From Aquabacterium sp029268225 (lineage in GTDB: Bacteria; Pseudomonadota; Gammaproteobacteria; Burkholderiales; Burkholderiaceae_C): a stretch of DNA of 64,000 bases. The stretch spans positions 103,115 to 167,114 of the forward strand of contig NZ_JBBEYB010000009.1 of the NCBI RefSeq assembly GCF_037482285.1. Reading direction: 5' to 3'. A program made the translations under genes and the position numbers. How positions within the stretch are numbered: the first letter of the stretch is position 1; every line of letters begins with the position of its first letter. This document shows positions 44,490 to 53,240 of the stretch, one piece after another. Under the pieces are notes generated by a model. It did no database searches, was not told where the DNA came from, and saw nothing but the letters and a program-made list of their open reading frames with translations.

Positions 44490-45562
44490 TGGAGGAGCTG
44501 CTGCAGTCACCGCAGCAGTTCAGCTTCTTTCAGGCAGTCCGGCTGTTGGATCGCTGGCTGGCCGATGGCGATCGGGCTGGACAAAGTTTGTCGCGCGTGA
44601 ACTTTCGCAACACGCTGTCTTTGTCGTTTCCCGCCAGCGAGATCGAGTCCTTGGTGTTGCATCGTAAGGGCGATGTGCGCGCGGATGAGTCAGGCAGCGT
44701 TCAGCGCGATCAAGTTGAGCGGATTGACCTCACACCGGCGTTCATGGGCTTGCTCGGGGTCTCAGGCGCTTTGCCGCTGTATTACACCGAGATGTTGGCT
44801 CAGCGAGAGCACGATCACAAGGATCACGCAGCACGTGCTTTTCTGGATGTGTTCAGTCACCGAGCGGTGGCCTTGTTCTATCAGGCTTGGCGCAAGCATC
44901 GGCTGGCCGTGCAATACGAGGGGGCGCACCGACAGCGTTTCCTGCCTGAAGTCCTGGCCTTGGCGGGGTTGGGGCAGCGTGGCTTGCGTGAGCGTTTGAC
45001 TGGCGCCCTCGGTGATGTGGATGATGAGGCTTTGGCATTCCATGCCGGGGCGCTGCAACGTCGCACCTTGTCGGCGCGGCAGTTGCAGCAGGTGCTGCAG
45101 TCCTACCTGAAGGTGCCGGTGCGCATCGAGCAATTTGTGGGGCGCTGGTATCGCTTGCCGGATGCAGCCAGAGGCTATCTCGGTGTGATCGCCGGTGGGC
45201 GAGGTGGGCAGGTGCCGACCACAGGGGTGTTGGGGCGGTCCGCCATGCTGGGGGAGCGGGTCTGGCAACGCGATATGCGCGTGCGGGTGGTTTTGGGGCC
45301 ACTGGACAGCAACGGCTTGCAGCGCTTCTTGCCTGGTGGACGTGGGGCTGCAGCGCTGAAGTCCTGGCTGACCATGCTCAATGGTGTGGCGCTGGAGTAC
45401 GAGGTGAACCTGACTTTGCAGCGCGAGGCGGTACAGGGCTGTACGTTGCATTCGCAGCGACCCTCGCGTGAGTCCCGCCTGGGGTGGGACACCTTTCTAC
45501 AAACCAGACCTGCAGCGCATGACCGTTCGGATGTGCATTACGACATCCATGCGGCGGCCTGA
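44453..45562 (+). CDS. tssG: type VI secretion baseplate protein TssG
   Basis: This 369-residue protein is TssG (ImpH/VasB). Its N-terminus has QSPQQFSFFQAVRLLDRW near residues 18-35 and VNFRNTLSLSFPASEI near 49-64. LTPAFMGLLGVSGALPLYYTE (split around 92-112) and FLDVFSHRAVALFYQAW near 129-145 are classic TssG segments. It overlaps tssF and is followed by tssH after 41 bases. Confidence 0.96.
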   Translation: MFTPQRRLAAGVMEELLQSPQQFSFFQAVRLLDRWLADGDRAGQSLSRVNFRNTLSLSFPASEIESLVLHRKGDVRADESGSVQRDQVERIDLTPAFMGLLGVSGALPLYYTEMLAQREHDHKDHAARAFLDVFSHRAVALFYQAWRKHRLAVQYEGAHRQRFLPEVLALAGLGQRGLRERLTGALGDVDDEALAFHAGALQRRTLSARQLQQVLQSYLKVPVRIEQFVGRWYRLPDAARGYLGVIAGGRGGQVPTTGVLGRSAMLGERVWQRDMRVRVVLGPLDSNGLQRFLPGGRGAAALKSWLTMLNGVALEYEVNLTLQREAVQGCTLHSQRPSRESRLGWDTFLQTRPAAHDRSDVHYDIHAAA

Positions 45563-45603
45563 ACAGGCGTTCTTTCATTGCATTTTCAAACGCTGTCATC
45601 ACC

Positions 45604-48474
45604 ATGAGTCAGAACCTCAAGACCTTGATCTCCAAGCTCAACGACACCACGCGGCGCGCGGCCGAGCGGGCTGCCAGCCTGTGCATGGCGCGTGGGCACT
45701 TCGAGGTGGACCTGGAGCATTTCATGCTGGCGCTACTGGAACAGCCTCAGACCGATCTGGCGGTGCTGTGCCAGCGCTTCGAGGTGTCCGTGACGGCGTT
45801 GCAGCGTGATCTGGAAACCGAGCTCAGCCAGTTCAAGGACGGGAACACGCGCACGCCGGTGTTCTCGGCGCACCTGCCGGTGTTGCTGGAGCACGCCTGG
45901 CTGATCGCCTCGTTGGAGTCACATGCTGCGCGCATCCGCAGTGCGCATGTGCTGCTGGCGCTGTTGACCGAGCCGAGCCTGAGCCAGTTGGCCCGTCGCG
46001 TGTCCAGCCAGTTTGCGCGGTTCAAGCTGGAAGAGCTGAAGCACCGCTTGAACGACATCACACAGGGTTCGGTGGAGGCGGCGCAGTCGGTGCGGGACGC
46101 GCAGGCGCCTGCGGCCGGTGGTGAGGCCGAAGGCGCGGAGCCCACGGGGGCGGCGCTGGGTGGCAAGACGCCTGCGCTCGACCAGTTCACGACCAACCTG
46201 ACGCAGCGTGCCCGCGAGGGCAAGGTGGACCCGGTGATCGGCCGGGACAGCGAGATCCGCCAGGCCATCGACATCCTGATGCGCCGTCGGCAGAACAACC
46301 CAATCTTGACCGGTGAGGCGGGCGTGGGCAAAACCGCGGTCGTCGAGGGCTTGGCGCTGCGTGTGGCGCTGGGCGACGTGCCGGTGCCTTTGCAGGGCGT
46401 GGCCATCCATGTGCTGGACATGGGCCTGTTGCAGGCCGGGGCTTCGGTGAAGGGCGAGTTCGAGAACCGACTGAAGAACGTGATCGATGAAGTCAAGCGC
46501 AGCCCGCATCCGATCATCCTGTTCATCGATGAGGCGCACACGATGATCGGTGCGGGTGGACAGGCTGGGCAGAACGATGCGGCCAATCTGCTCAAGCCGG
46601 CTTTGGCGCGCGGTGAGTTGCGCACGGTTGCCGCGACCACCTGGGGCGAGTACAAGAAGTATTTCGAGAAGGATGCAGCGCTGGCGCGACGCTTCCAGGT
46701 CATCAAGGTGGAAGAGCCGAGCGAGGAGCTGGCCTGCGCGATGCTGCGGGGCATGGCGCCCTTGATGGAAAAGCACTTTGGGGTGCGCTTGCTGGACGAG
46801 GCGATTGCAGAGGCGGTACGTTTGTCGGCTCGCTACATCAGCGGGCGGCAGCTGCCGGACAAGGCTGTGAGCGTGCTGGACACCGCGTGTGCCAAGGTGG
46901 CCTTGGGCCAGAGCGCCACGCCGGCGCGCATCGAAGAGACCCGTAAGCACCTGGAGCGCCTGGATGCGGAGGCGGCGGCGCTGTTGCGCGAGGTGGCCGC
47001 GGGGGCACGCCATGACGACCGGCTCAATGAGCTGCGCCTGACCCGCGAGGCGCTGGAGGCGACGCTGAAGGCCGACGAGGCGCGCTGGGTGCAGGAGCAG
47101 CAACTGGTGCAAGACATCCGGGTGCTGCGCGATAAGCTGGAGCACCAGGCGGGTGGCCTGTCGATGGCCGAGGCGGAGCAAGCGATGCAAACGGGTGCTG
47201 CTGCCCAAAGTGGGACCACGTCGGCGAAGAATGGAGGGTTGCAAGGGGGCGCATCCGTGGCAAGCGAGGCGGCCGCTGAGGCTGCCGCACCGACCCCGGC
47301 GCCGGCTGCGACGAAGAGCCGCAAGAAGTCAGGGTTGTCGGTGTTCGCCAGCGCCGACCACGAGTTGCTGGCCGCCAAGCAGGCTGAGCTGGCCGCGCTG
47401 CAGGGCGAAGCCCCGCTGGTGCCGATGCAGGTGGATGGCCATGTGGTGGCCGAGATCATCGCGGCCTGGACGGGTATCCCGCTGGGCAAGATGGTGAAGG
47501 ACGAGATCCAGACGGTGCGCAATCTGCAAGCGACCCTGCAGGAGCGGGTGATCGGGCAGGACCACGCGTTGGCGGCGATCGCGCAGCGGGTGCGCACCGC
47601 GCGTGCCGGGCTGGAAGATCCGAACAAGCCCAAGGGCGTGTTCCTGTTCGTGGGGCCGAGCGGTGTGGGCAAGACCGAGACCGCGCTGGCGTTGGCCGAC
47701 ATCCTGTATGGCGGTGAGCGCAACCTCATCACCATCAACATGAGCGAGTACCAGGAAGCGCACAGCGTGAGCGGCCTGAAGGGCTCGCCCCCCGGCTACG
47801 TAGGCTATGGCGAGGGCGGCGTGCTGACCGAGGCGGTGCGTCGCAAGCCTTACAGCGTGGTGTTGCTGGACGAGGTGGAGAAGGCTCACCCCGACGTGCT
47901 GGAGATGTTCTTCCAGGTTTTCGACAAGGGCTTGATGGATGATGCCGAGGGGCGTGAGATTGACTTCCGCAACACGGTGATCATCCTGACTTCGAACGCG
48001 GGCTCGCAGCACATCATGCAGGCCTGCTTCCAGCAGGACGAGGAGCTGGGGGGGGCGGTGATGAAGTCTGCCGAGGCGCTGCCGGATGCCGACACGCTGG
48101 CCGAAGTGCTGCGCCCGACGCTCTACAAGACCTTCAAGCCGGCCTTTGTGGGGCGGACCAAGGTGGTGCCGTACTACCCCTTGAACGACGATGTGCTGGC
48201 CGACGTCATCAAGCTCAAGCTCGACCGTATTGCGGCGCGTGTGAAGGCCAACCATCAGGCTGAACTGGCCTATGACGATGCCTTGATCGACACTGTGCTG
48301 GCACGTTGCACCGAGGTGGACACGGGCGCGCGTGCGGTGGACCACATCCTCAACGGCGCCTTGTTGCCTGAGGTGGCCGACAGCGTGCTGGCGCGCATGG
48401 CCGAAGGGCGCCCGATCCAGAAGATCAAGGTGTCGGCCGGCAAGGACGGTCAGTTCAAGTTCAAGGTGAGCTGA
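45604..48474 (+). CDS. tssH: type VI secretion sheath-recycling ATPase TssH (ClpV)
   Basis: This 956-residue AAA+ unfoldase disassembles contracted TssBC sheaths. After a ClpN-type domain (residues 1-150), which contacts TssC, come the first ATPase with Walker A GEAGVGKTAVV (about 237-247) and Walker B LFIDEAHTMIGAGG (about 300-313). A coiled middle domain with an Ala/Gly/Ser-rich insertion (about 525-578) precedes the second ATPase, with Walker A GPSGVGKTETA (about 682-692), VLLDEVEKAHPDV, and GYVGYGEGGVLTEAV as pore-loop region. It is longer than many ClpV proteins because of that insertion. It is the last T6SS gene in the window. Confidence 0.96.
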   Translation: MSQNLKTLISKLNDTTRRAAERAASLCMARGHFEVDLEHFMLALLEQPQTDLAVLCQRFEVSVTALQRDLETELSQFKDGNTRTPVFSAHLPVLLEHAWLIASLESHAARIRSAHVLLALLTEPSLSQLARRVSSQFARFKLEELKHRLNDITQGSVEAAQSVRDAQAPAAGGEAEGAEPTGAALGGKTPALDQFTTNLTQRAREGKVDPVIGRDSEIRQAIDILMRRRQNNPILTGEAGVGKTAVVEGLALRVALGDVPVPLQGVAIHVLDMGLLQAGASVKGEFENRLKNVIDEVKRSPHPIILFIDEAHTMIGAGGQAGQNDAANLLKPALARGELRTVAATTWGEYKKYFEKDAALARRFQVIKVEEPSEELACAMLRGMAPLMEKHFGVRLLDEAIAEAVRLSARYISGRQLPDKAVSVLDTACAKVALGQSATPARIEETRKHLERLDAEAAALLREVAAGARHDDRLNELRLTREALEATLKADEARWVQEQQLVQDIRVLRDKLEHQAGGLSMAEAEQAMQTGAAAQSGTTSAKNGGLQGGASVASEAAAEAAAPTPAPAATKSRKKSGLSVFASADHELLAAKQAELAALQGEAPLVPMQVDGHVVAEIIAAWTGIPLGKMVKDEIQTVRNLQATLQERVIGQDHALAAIAQRVRTARAGLEDPNKPKGVFLFVGPSGVGKTETALALADILYGGERNLITINMSEYQEAHSVSGLKGSPPGYVGYGEGGVLTEAVRRKPYSVVLLDEVEKAHPDVLEMFFQVFDKGLMDDAEGREIDFRNTVIILTSNAGSQHIMQACFQQDEELGGAVMKSAEALPDADTLAEVLRPTLYKTFKPAFVGRTKVVPYYPLNDDVLADVIKLKLDRIAARVKANHQAELAYDDALIDTVLARCTEVDTGARAVDHILNGALLPEVADSVLARMAEGRPIQKIKVSAGKDGQFKFKVS

Positions 48475-48592
48475 ACGGCCGGTTCAGGCGCGTGACGCTC
48501 ACCGTGATGAGTTGTACCCACCTGCACCGTCCGGATTCATTCGGTTCGGAGTGCGACGCTGGCCGGAGGGTTCGCGGTCGTGGCGTGCGGGC

Positions 48593-48811
48593 TCAGTCCG
48601 ACAGGATGAGCAGCGCTTCGTCGCGCCAGTAGGTGGTGGCGGCGTAGTAGCCCTCCCAGACGCAGCCGTTGCAGCCGCGGCCGCAGCAACTGGTGGGCTC
48701 GGGAGGCGGGGGGCGCAGGCTCAGGCCTTGGGCTTCGGCCCGCGCCTGCAGGGCGGCGAACATGGCCCGGGCAGAGGGCAGGTCGTGAAAATCGCCATCT
48801 TGCGGGTTCAT
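48593..48811 (-). CDS. small Cys-rich oxidoreductase-like domain protein
   Basis: This 72-residue protein carries SCCGRGCNGCVWEGYY near residues 41-56, the signature of the small oxidoreductase-like domain found alone in bacteria and in mitochondrial proteins. Four Cys in CCxxxCxxC arrangement suggest metal or iron-sulfur binding. The N-terminal 35 residues are helical. ATG 48811 is chosen; an upstream in-frame start at MSGSVKWV is possible. It is divergent from the membrane protein gene that begins at 48874 (or TTG 48871). Its biochemical function is not known. Confidence 0.78.
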   Translation of the reverse strand: MNPQDGDFHDLPSARAMFAALQARAEAQGLSLRPPPPEPTSCCGRGCNGCVWEGYYAATTYWRDEALLILSD

Positions 48812-48873
48812 GGGCGACACAGGTCTCGTCGAAACGACCCATTTTACCGAGCCGGACATGGCATAGTCGATTG

Positions 48874-49680
48874 GTGACCCAAACGCCCTTTGACCCGTCT
48901 GACACCCCTGACATGCCCGCACCCCACACGCCACCGAGCCATGACCCGATGCTGGCGGTCTATGGCCACGCGGTGACTTGGAAGCACCTGATCCTGACGG
49001 CCGTGGCCTTGCTGTTGCTGATGTGCGGGGTGGCGCTGGCGGCGGGCTGGTGGGCCTGGCAGAACCTGGCGGCACGGGTGGTCTTGCAGGAGCAGGGCGT
49101 GCAGATCCGCTTGCCCCAGGAACTGGCGGTGGAGGCCGAGGTGAGCCGCAAGATCCAAGTGCAGGTGGACCAGACGGTGCCGTTGCGCGTGCCGATCCAG
49201 CATGACCTGGACATTGCGCTGAAGCAGGCGGTGCCGATGACCGTGAGCATCGACACGGTGGTGCCGATCCGGATGACGGTGCCGGTCAAGCAGGTGATCG
49301 AGGTGGATCAGGTGATCGACCTGGACACGCAGGTGCAGACCAAGGTGATGGGCATTGCGATGACCTTGCCGATCCAGGGCAAGGTGCCGGTGAAAGCCTC
49401 GGTGCCGATCGATCTGAACATCCCGATTCAGCATGATCTGCCGGTGGCGCTGGTGCGCACCGCCCAGGTGACGATGCAGGCGCCTTTGCGCACGCACATC
49501 GACACGGTGATCGAGACTCAGGTGCCGATCCGCCAGGCCTTGGCCGTGCCCTTGATGGCGCCGGTGAGCGCCAAGCTGACCTTCCCGCAGCCCACGGTGC
49601 AGGCGGGGCTGGACTTGATGGACCTCACCATTCCGTTCCGCTCGGTGACGCTGGGTGTGAGAGAGGCGTCGGCGCCGTGA
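48874..49680 (+). CDS. single-span membrane protein with periplasmic Val-Pro beta repeats (A)
   Basis: This unrecognised protein of about 268 residues has a Pro-rich cytoplasmic N-terminus, one membrane helix (about 38-60) and a periplasmic part of about 205 residues. That part is almost wholly alternating hydrophobic/polar strands separated by VP, e.g. VPLRVPIQHDLDIAL (about 106-120) and VPIDLNIPIQHDLPVAL (about 177-193). It shows an internal duplication in which PIQHDL recurs about 78 residues apart. It has no Cys or catalytic motif and may form a beta fibre or lipid-binding tunnel. The start is uncertain: GTG 48874 has a -10-like CATAGT six bases upstream; TTG 48871, ATG 48913 and ATG 48949 are alternatives. 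It is followed by a similar gene after 40 bases. Confidence 0.75.
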   Translation: MTQTPFDPSDTPDMPAPHTPPSHDPMLAVYGHAVTWKHLILTAVALLLLMCGVALAAGWWAWQNLAARVVLQEQGVQIRLPQELAVEAEVSRKIQVQVDQTVPLRVPIQHDLDIALKQAVPMTVSIDTVVPIRMTVPVKQVIEVDQVIDLDTQVQTKVMGIAMTLPIQGKVPVKASVPIDLNIPIQHDLPVALVRTAQVTMQAPLRTHIDTVIETQVPIRQALAVPLMAPVSAKLTFPQPTVQAGLDLMDLTIPFRSVTLGVREASAP

Positions 49681-49720
49681 TGACCCGCACCTTGAACGCA
49701 CGAGACAGGGCCTGCGCACG

Positions 49721-50467
49721 ATGAGCGTCCACCCCGCCACGGCTGACGCCCCGCGCGGCTGGCATCGACCGGTGCGGCCGGGTGCGTTGCTGGCTGTGGT
49801 AGTGGGCTTGCTTCTGCTCTGGCTGGCTTTGATGGCAGGTGGGGTGATATGGTTTTACGCGCACTTCGAGAGCCACATCACCGTGCGCGAGCAGGCGATA
49901 CGGCTGCGCTTGCCATCCGGGCTGCCAGCCCTGGCGGAGGTGTCCTCGCCCTTGACCTTGCAGGTGCCATCCACCTTTCGGGTACAGGTGCCCGTGCGCC
50001 AGGAGGTGCCAGTGACCTTGCACGACAGTGTGCACGCGCGGGTGCGCTTGGCCACGACGCTGCCGGTGTCCACCGAGGTGCAGGTGGCGCACGAGGTGGA
50101 GGTGAACACGGTGGCGCGACTGCATGCGCCGGTGCACCGCTGGTTGCCCGCGCTGGATGTGACGGTGCCCGTGCAGATTCGTTTGCCGGTGCGCTTGAGG
50201 GTGCCCGTGAACACGGCGGTGCCGCTGGACCTGGACCTGGCGGTGAGCGGCGAGCTCAATGAGACGGTGCGGGTGCCGGTGGACACGGTGATGGCGCTGC
50301 GGCCTCAGGTGCGGGGTGACGTTATCGCGCAGATGCGGTCGCAGGCAGCGTTTCGGCTGTTCGGGCCGCAGGAACTGGTGCCGATGACGATCACGGACAC
50401 GCGCTTGCGTCTGCCGTTTGACCTGGCCTGGATCACCACCCAGGCAGGATCCGTCAAGGCGCCTTGA
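49721..50467 (+). CDS. single-span membrane protein with periplasmic Val-Pro beta repeats (B)
   Basis: This 248-residue protein has the same design as its upstream neighbour: a short cytoplasmic N-terminus, one membrane helix (about 22-45), a linker HITVREQAIRLRLPSGLPA and then repeated strands such as VPSTFRVQVPVRQEVPVTL and VPVQIRLPVRLRVPVNTAVPL. Both proteins end with a strand pair of the form IPFRSVTL/RLPFDLAWI. The two are paralogues that have diverged widely. I do not recognise a family. The pair probably acts together in the envelope; a link to the T6SS 1.2 kb upstream is unproven. Confidence 0.75.
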   Translation: MSVHPATADAPRGWHRPVRPGALLAVVVGLLLLWLALMAGGVIWFYAHFESHITVREQAIRLRLPSGLPALAEVSSPLTLQVPSTFRVQVPVRQEVPVTLHDSVHARVRLATTLPVSTEVQVAHEVEVNTVARLHAPVHRWLPALDVTVPVQIRLPVRLRVPVNTAVPLDLDLAVSGELNETVRVPVDTVMALRPQVRGDVIAQMRSQAAFRLFGPQELVPMTITDTRLRLPFDLAWITTQAGSVKAP

Positions 50468-50476
50468 CGCACGCCT

Positions 50477-51055
50477 TTATTGGGCGTCGGCCGTCGGTGG
50501 GGGCGCCAGGGCCGCGGGTTCGTCGTCCTGGAGCACCTTCAGGGCTTCCTGGCACCAATGCACCCAGCTTTGCTCGTACATGATCCCGGTCTGCAGGATC
50601 AGGTGCTGGATGCGGGCCTCGCGGGTGAGAACCTGCTCAGCCGGGAAGTCGCGGGTTTCGATGGCGCGGTAGGCAGCGAGCTTGGTGCTGTGCAGGGCCA
50701 GTCGGCGCTCGATCTCGGCATGCAGGCCCAGAGGGCCGATGACGGCGTCGGCGCGCAGGCGCACCATGAACTCGTCGCGCATGTCCACGAGAGGGGCGGG
50801 CTCGCGGGCCCAGCGTTCCAGTTCGGCGCGGCCGGCGTCGAGCACGCGGTAGATCTTCTTGCGGGTGCGGCCGCCGTCGGGGGCCGCTTCAGAGGAGATC
50901 CAGCCGGCCTTTTCCATGCGGGCCAACTCACGGTAAATCTGCTGGTGGGTGGCGCGCCAGAAGTAGCCGATGGACTTGTCGAAACGGCGGGCGAGGTCGT
51001 AGCCTGAGGACGATTTTTCCAGCAGGGACGTCATCAAGGCATGGGAGAGCGACAT
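50477..51055 (-). CDS. PadR family transcription regulator
   Basis: This 192-residue regulator has the PadR winged helix (LSHALMTSLLEKSSSGYDLARRF near 2-24; YFWRATHQQIYRELARMEKAGWI near 31-53). A beta wing with RTRKKIYRVLDAGRAEL and the C-terminal dimerisation helices (about 90-170) follow. It is divergent from the fadH operon. The spacer holds two copies of ATGCAAC-CA-GTTGCAT, one 28 bases before its own start, so it very probably represses itself and the fadH operon. The inducer is unknown; phenolic acids or acyl-CoAs are known ligands of relatives. Confidence 0.93.
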   Translation of the reverse strand: MSLSHALMTSLLEKSSSGYDLARRFDKSIGYFWRATHQQIYRELARMEKAGWISSEAAPDGGRTRKKIYRVLDAGRAELERWAREPAPLVDMRDEFMVRLRADAVIGPLGLHAEIERRLALHSTKLAAYRAIETRDFPAEQVLTREARIQHLILQTGIMYEQSWVHWCQEALKVLQDDEPAALAPPPTADAQ

Positions 51056-51082
51056 GGCGCCAGTCTACGTGGCTCGTCTCAA

Positions 51083-51102
51083 CTATGCAACCAGTTGCAT
51101 AG
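51083..51102. promoter_or_regulatory. palindromic operator 1 of the PadR regulator
   Basis: CTATGCAAC and GTTGCATAG form a perfect inverted repeat around CA. It lies 28 bases upstream of the padR-like start, on its promoter side. It is the same core as operator 2 in the opposite orientation. Confidence 0.8.
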
Positions 51103-51129
51103 CGCCCGCGAATCCCCTAATATGCATTC

Positions 51130-51147
51130 ATGCAACTGGTTGCATAG
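51130..51147. promoter_or_regulatory. palindromic operator 2 of the PadR regulator
   Basis: ATGCAAC (51130-51136) and GTTGCAT (51139-51145) surround TG. The 16-base core is the exact reverse complement of the core in operator 1. The two centres are 45 bases apart. It lies about 70 bases upstream of the fadH start. Confidence 0.8.
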
Positions 51148-51216
51148 TTGCTGCATCGTTCAGAAGTGCCGAATCAACCGGCCATCCCCACCCTTCATCA
51201 CCAGAGAGCCATTCCC

Positions 51217-53238
51217 ATGAGCGCCTATCCCCACCTTTTGCAACCGCTTGACCTGGGTTTCACCACACTGCGCAACCGTGTCCTGATGGGCTCGATGCAC
51301 GTGGGCCTGGAAGAGGCCAAGGATGGCTTCGAGCGCATGGCCGCGTTCTATGCCGAGCGTGCTCGTGGCGGGGTGGCCCTGATGGTGACGGGCGGCATTG
51401 CGCCCAACGACGATGGCCGTCCGTACCCCGGTGGGGCCCGCATGGCCACGGAAGAAGAGGCCGCCCAGCACAAGGTGGTGACGGATGCCGTGCACGCCGC
51501 AGGAGGCAAGATCGCCATGCAGATCCTGCACTTTGGCCGCTACGCCTACCACCCTGGCCTGGTCGGCCCGAGCGCCATCAAGGCACCGATTTCGCCGATG
51601 CCCCCGCGCGCGCTGACCACCGAAGAGGTGGAGCGCACGATCAATGACTACGCGCACAGCGCAGCCATGGCCCAGAAGGCCGGCTACGACGGCGTGGAGA
51701 TCATGGGCTCGGAAGGCTACCTGATCAACGAGTTCATCGCCGCGCGCACCAACCAGCGTGACGACGAGTGGGGCGGCTCCTACGAGAACCGCATGCGCTT
51801 CCCGGTGGAGATCGTGCGCCGCACCCGCGAGCGCGTGGGCCCGAACTTCATCATCATCTATCGCCTGTCCATGCTGGACCTGGTGGAAGGTGGCTCGACA
51901 TTTGACGAGGTGGTGCAACTGGCCCAGGCGGTGGAAGCCGCCGGTGCCACCATCATCAACACCGGCATTGGCTGGCACGAGGCCCGCATCCCGACCATCG
52001 CCACCAGCGTGCCGCGCGGTGCCTTTGCCTGGGTGACGCAGAAGATGAAGGGCAAGGTCAAGATCCCGCTGATCACGACCAACCGCATCAACACACCCGA
52101 AGTGGGCGAGAAGATCTTGGCCGAAGGCTGTGCCGACATGGTGTCGATGGCGCGTCCGCTGCTGGCCGACCCGGAGTTCGTGAACAAGGCGGCGGCTGGC
52201 CGTGCCGATGAGATCAACACCTGTATTGGCTGCAACCAGGCCTGTCTGGACCACACCTTCAGCGGCAAGATCACGTCGTGCCTGGTGAACCCGCGTGCTT
52301 GCCACGAAACGATCTTGAAGATCGAGCCGGTGACGACGAAGAAGCGCGTGGCCGTGGTGGGCGCGGGCCCGGCCGGCTTGGCTGCATCGACAACGGCGGC
52401 TCGCCGTGGTCACGACGTGACGTTGTTCGAAGCCGGTGAGGACGTCGGAGGCCAGTTCAACATCGCCAAGCAGATTCCGGGCAAGGAGGAGTTCTACGAG
52501 ACCCTGCGTTACTACCGCAATGAGCTCAAGGCCTCGGGTGTGAAGGCGCAGTTCAACACCCGCGTGTCGGTGGACGACCTGGTCAAGGGTGGCTTCGACG
52601 AGATCATCCTGGCCACCGGCGTGTCGCCGCGTACGCCCGCCATCGAAGGTGTGGACCATCCGAAGGTGCTGAGCTACCTGGACGTGTTGCGTGACAAGAA
52701 GCCGGTGGGCAAGACCGTGGCCGTGATCGGCGCCGGTGGCATCGGCTTTGACGTGTCGGAGTACCTGACGCACGAAGGCGAGAGCCCCTCGCTGAACCTG
52801 GCGAAGTTCAATGAGGAATGGGGTATTGACTCGGGTTACGCCGAGCGTGGTGGCATCAAGGCGCCGCATCTGCCCAAACCGCCGCGTCAGATCTTCCTGC
52901 TGCAGCGCAAGACCAGCAAGGTGGGTGATGGCCTGGGCAAGACCACGGGCTGGATCCACCGCACCTCGCTGAAGAATCGCAATGTGGAGATGATTGCCGG
53001 CGCGACCTACAACAAGATCGACGACGCAGGCCTGCACATCAGCGTGGGTGGCAAGGACGTGCTGTTGCCCGTGGACAACGTGGTGCTGTGCGCCGGCCAG
53101 GAGCCCTTCCGCGAGTTGCAAGCCGGTCTGGAAGCGGCTGGCCAGAAGGTGACCCTGATCGGTGGTGCCGACGTGGCCGCCGAGCTGGATGCCAAGCGCG
53201 CCATCAAGCAAGGCACCGAAGTGGCTGCGGCGCTGTGA
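51217..53238 (+). CDS. fadH: 2,4-dienoyl-CoA reductase (NADPH), FadH family
   Basis: This 673-residue iron-sulfur flavoenzyme reduces 2,4-dienoyl-CoA during oxidation of unsaturated acyl chains. An N-terminal OYE-like FMN barrel (about 1-360) includes GVEIMGSEGYLINEF and DEWGGSYENRMRFP. The 4Fe-4S ligands are CIGCNQACLD and the later SCLVNPRACHE, giving C-x2-C-x3-C-x11-C. The C-terminal FAD/NADP domain starts with VAVVGAGPAGLAASTTAA. A second dinucleotide site is VAVIGAGGIGFDVSEYL. The start is ATG 51217; the frame extends 23 codons upstream through the operator region, which is not protein-like. It heads an operon with an NTF2-like protein and a dienoyl-CoA isomerase. Confidence 0.93.
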   Translation: MSAYPHLLQPLDLGFTTLRNRVLMGSMHVGLEEAKDGFERMAAFYAERARGGVALMVTGGIAPNDDGRPYPGGARMATEEEAAQHKVVTDAVHAAGGKIAMQILHFGRYAYHPGLVGPSAIKAPISPMPPRALTTEEVERTINDYAHSAAMAQKAGYDGVEIMGSEGYLINEFIAARTNQRDDEWGGSYENRMRFPVEIVRRTRERVGPNFIIIYRLSMLDLVEGGSTFDEVVQLAQAVEAAGATIINTGIGWHEARIPTIATSVPRGAFAWVTQKMKGKVKIPLITTNRINTPEVGEKILAEGCADMVSMARPLLADPEFVNKAAAGRADEINTCIGCNQACLDHTFSGKITSCLVNPRACHETILKIEPVTTKKRVAVVGAGPAGLAASTTAARRGHDVTLFEAGEDVGGQFNIAKQIPGKEEFYETLRYYRNELKASGVKAQFNTRVSVDDLVKGGFDEIILATGVSPRTPAIEGVDHPKVLSYLDVLRDKKPVGKTVAVIGAGGIGFDVSEYLTHEGESPSLNLAKFNEEWGIDSGYAERGGIKAPHLPKPPRQIFLLQRKTSKVGDGLGKTTGWIHRTSLKNRNVEMIAGATYNKIDDAGLHISVGGKDVLLPVDNVVLCAGQEPFRELQAGLEAAGQKVTLIGGADVAAELDAKRAIKQGTEVAAAL

Positions 53239-53240
53239 TC

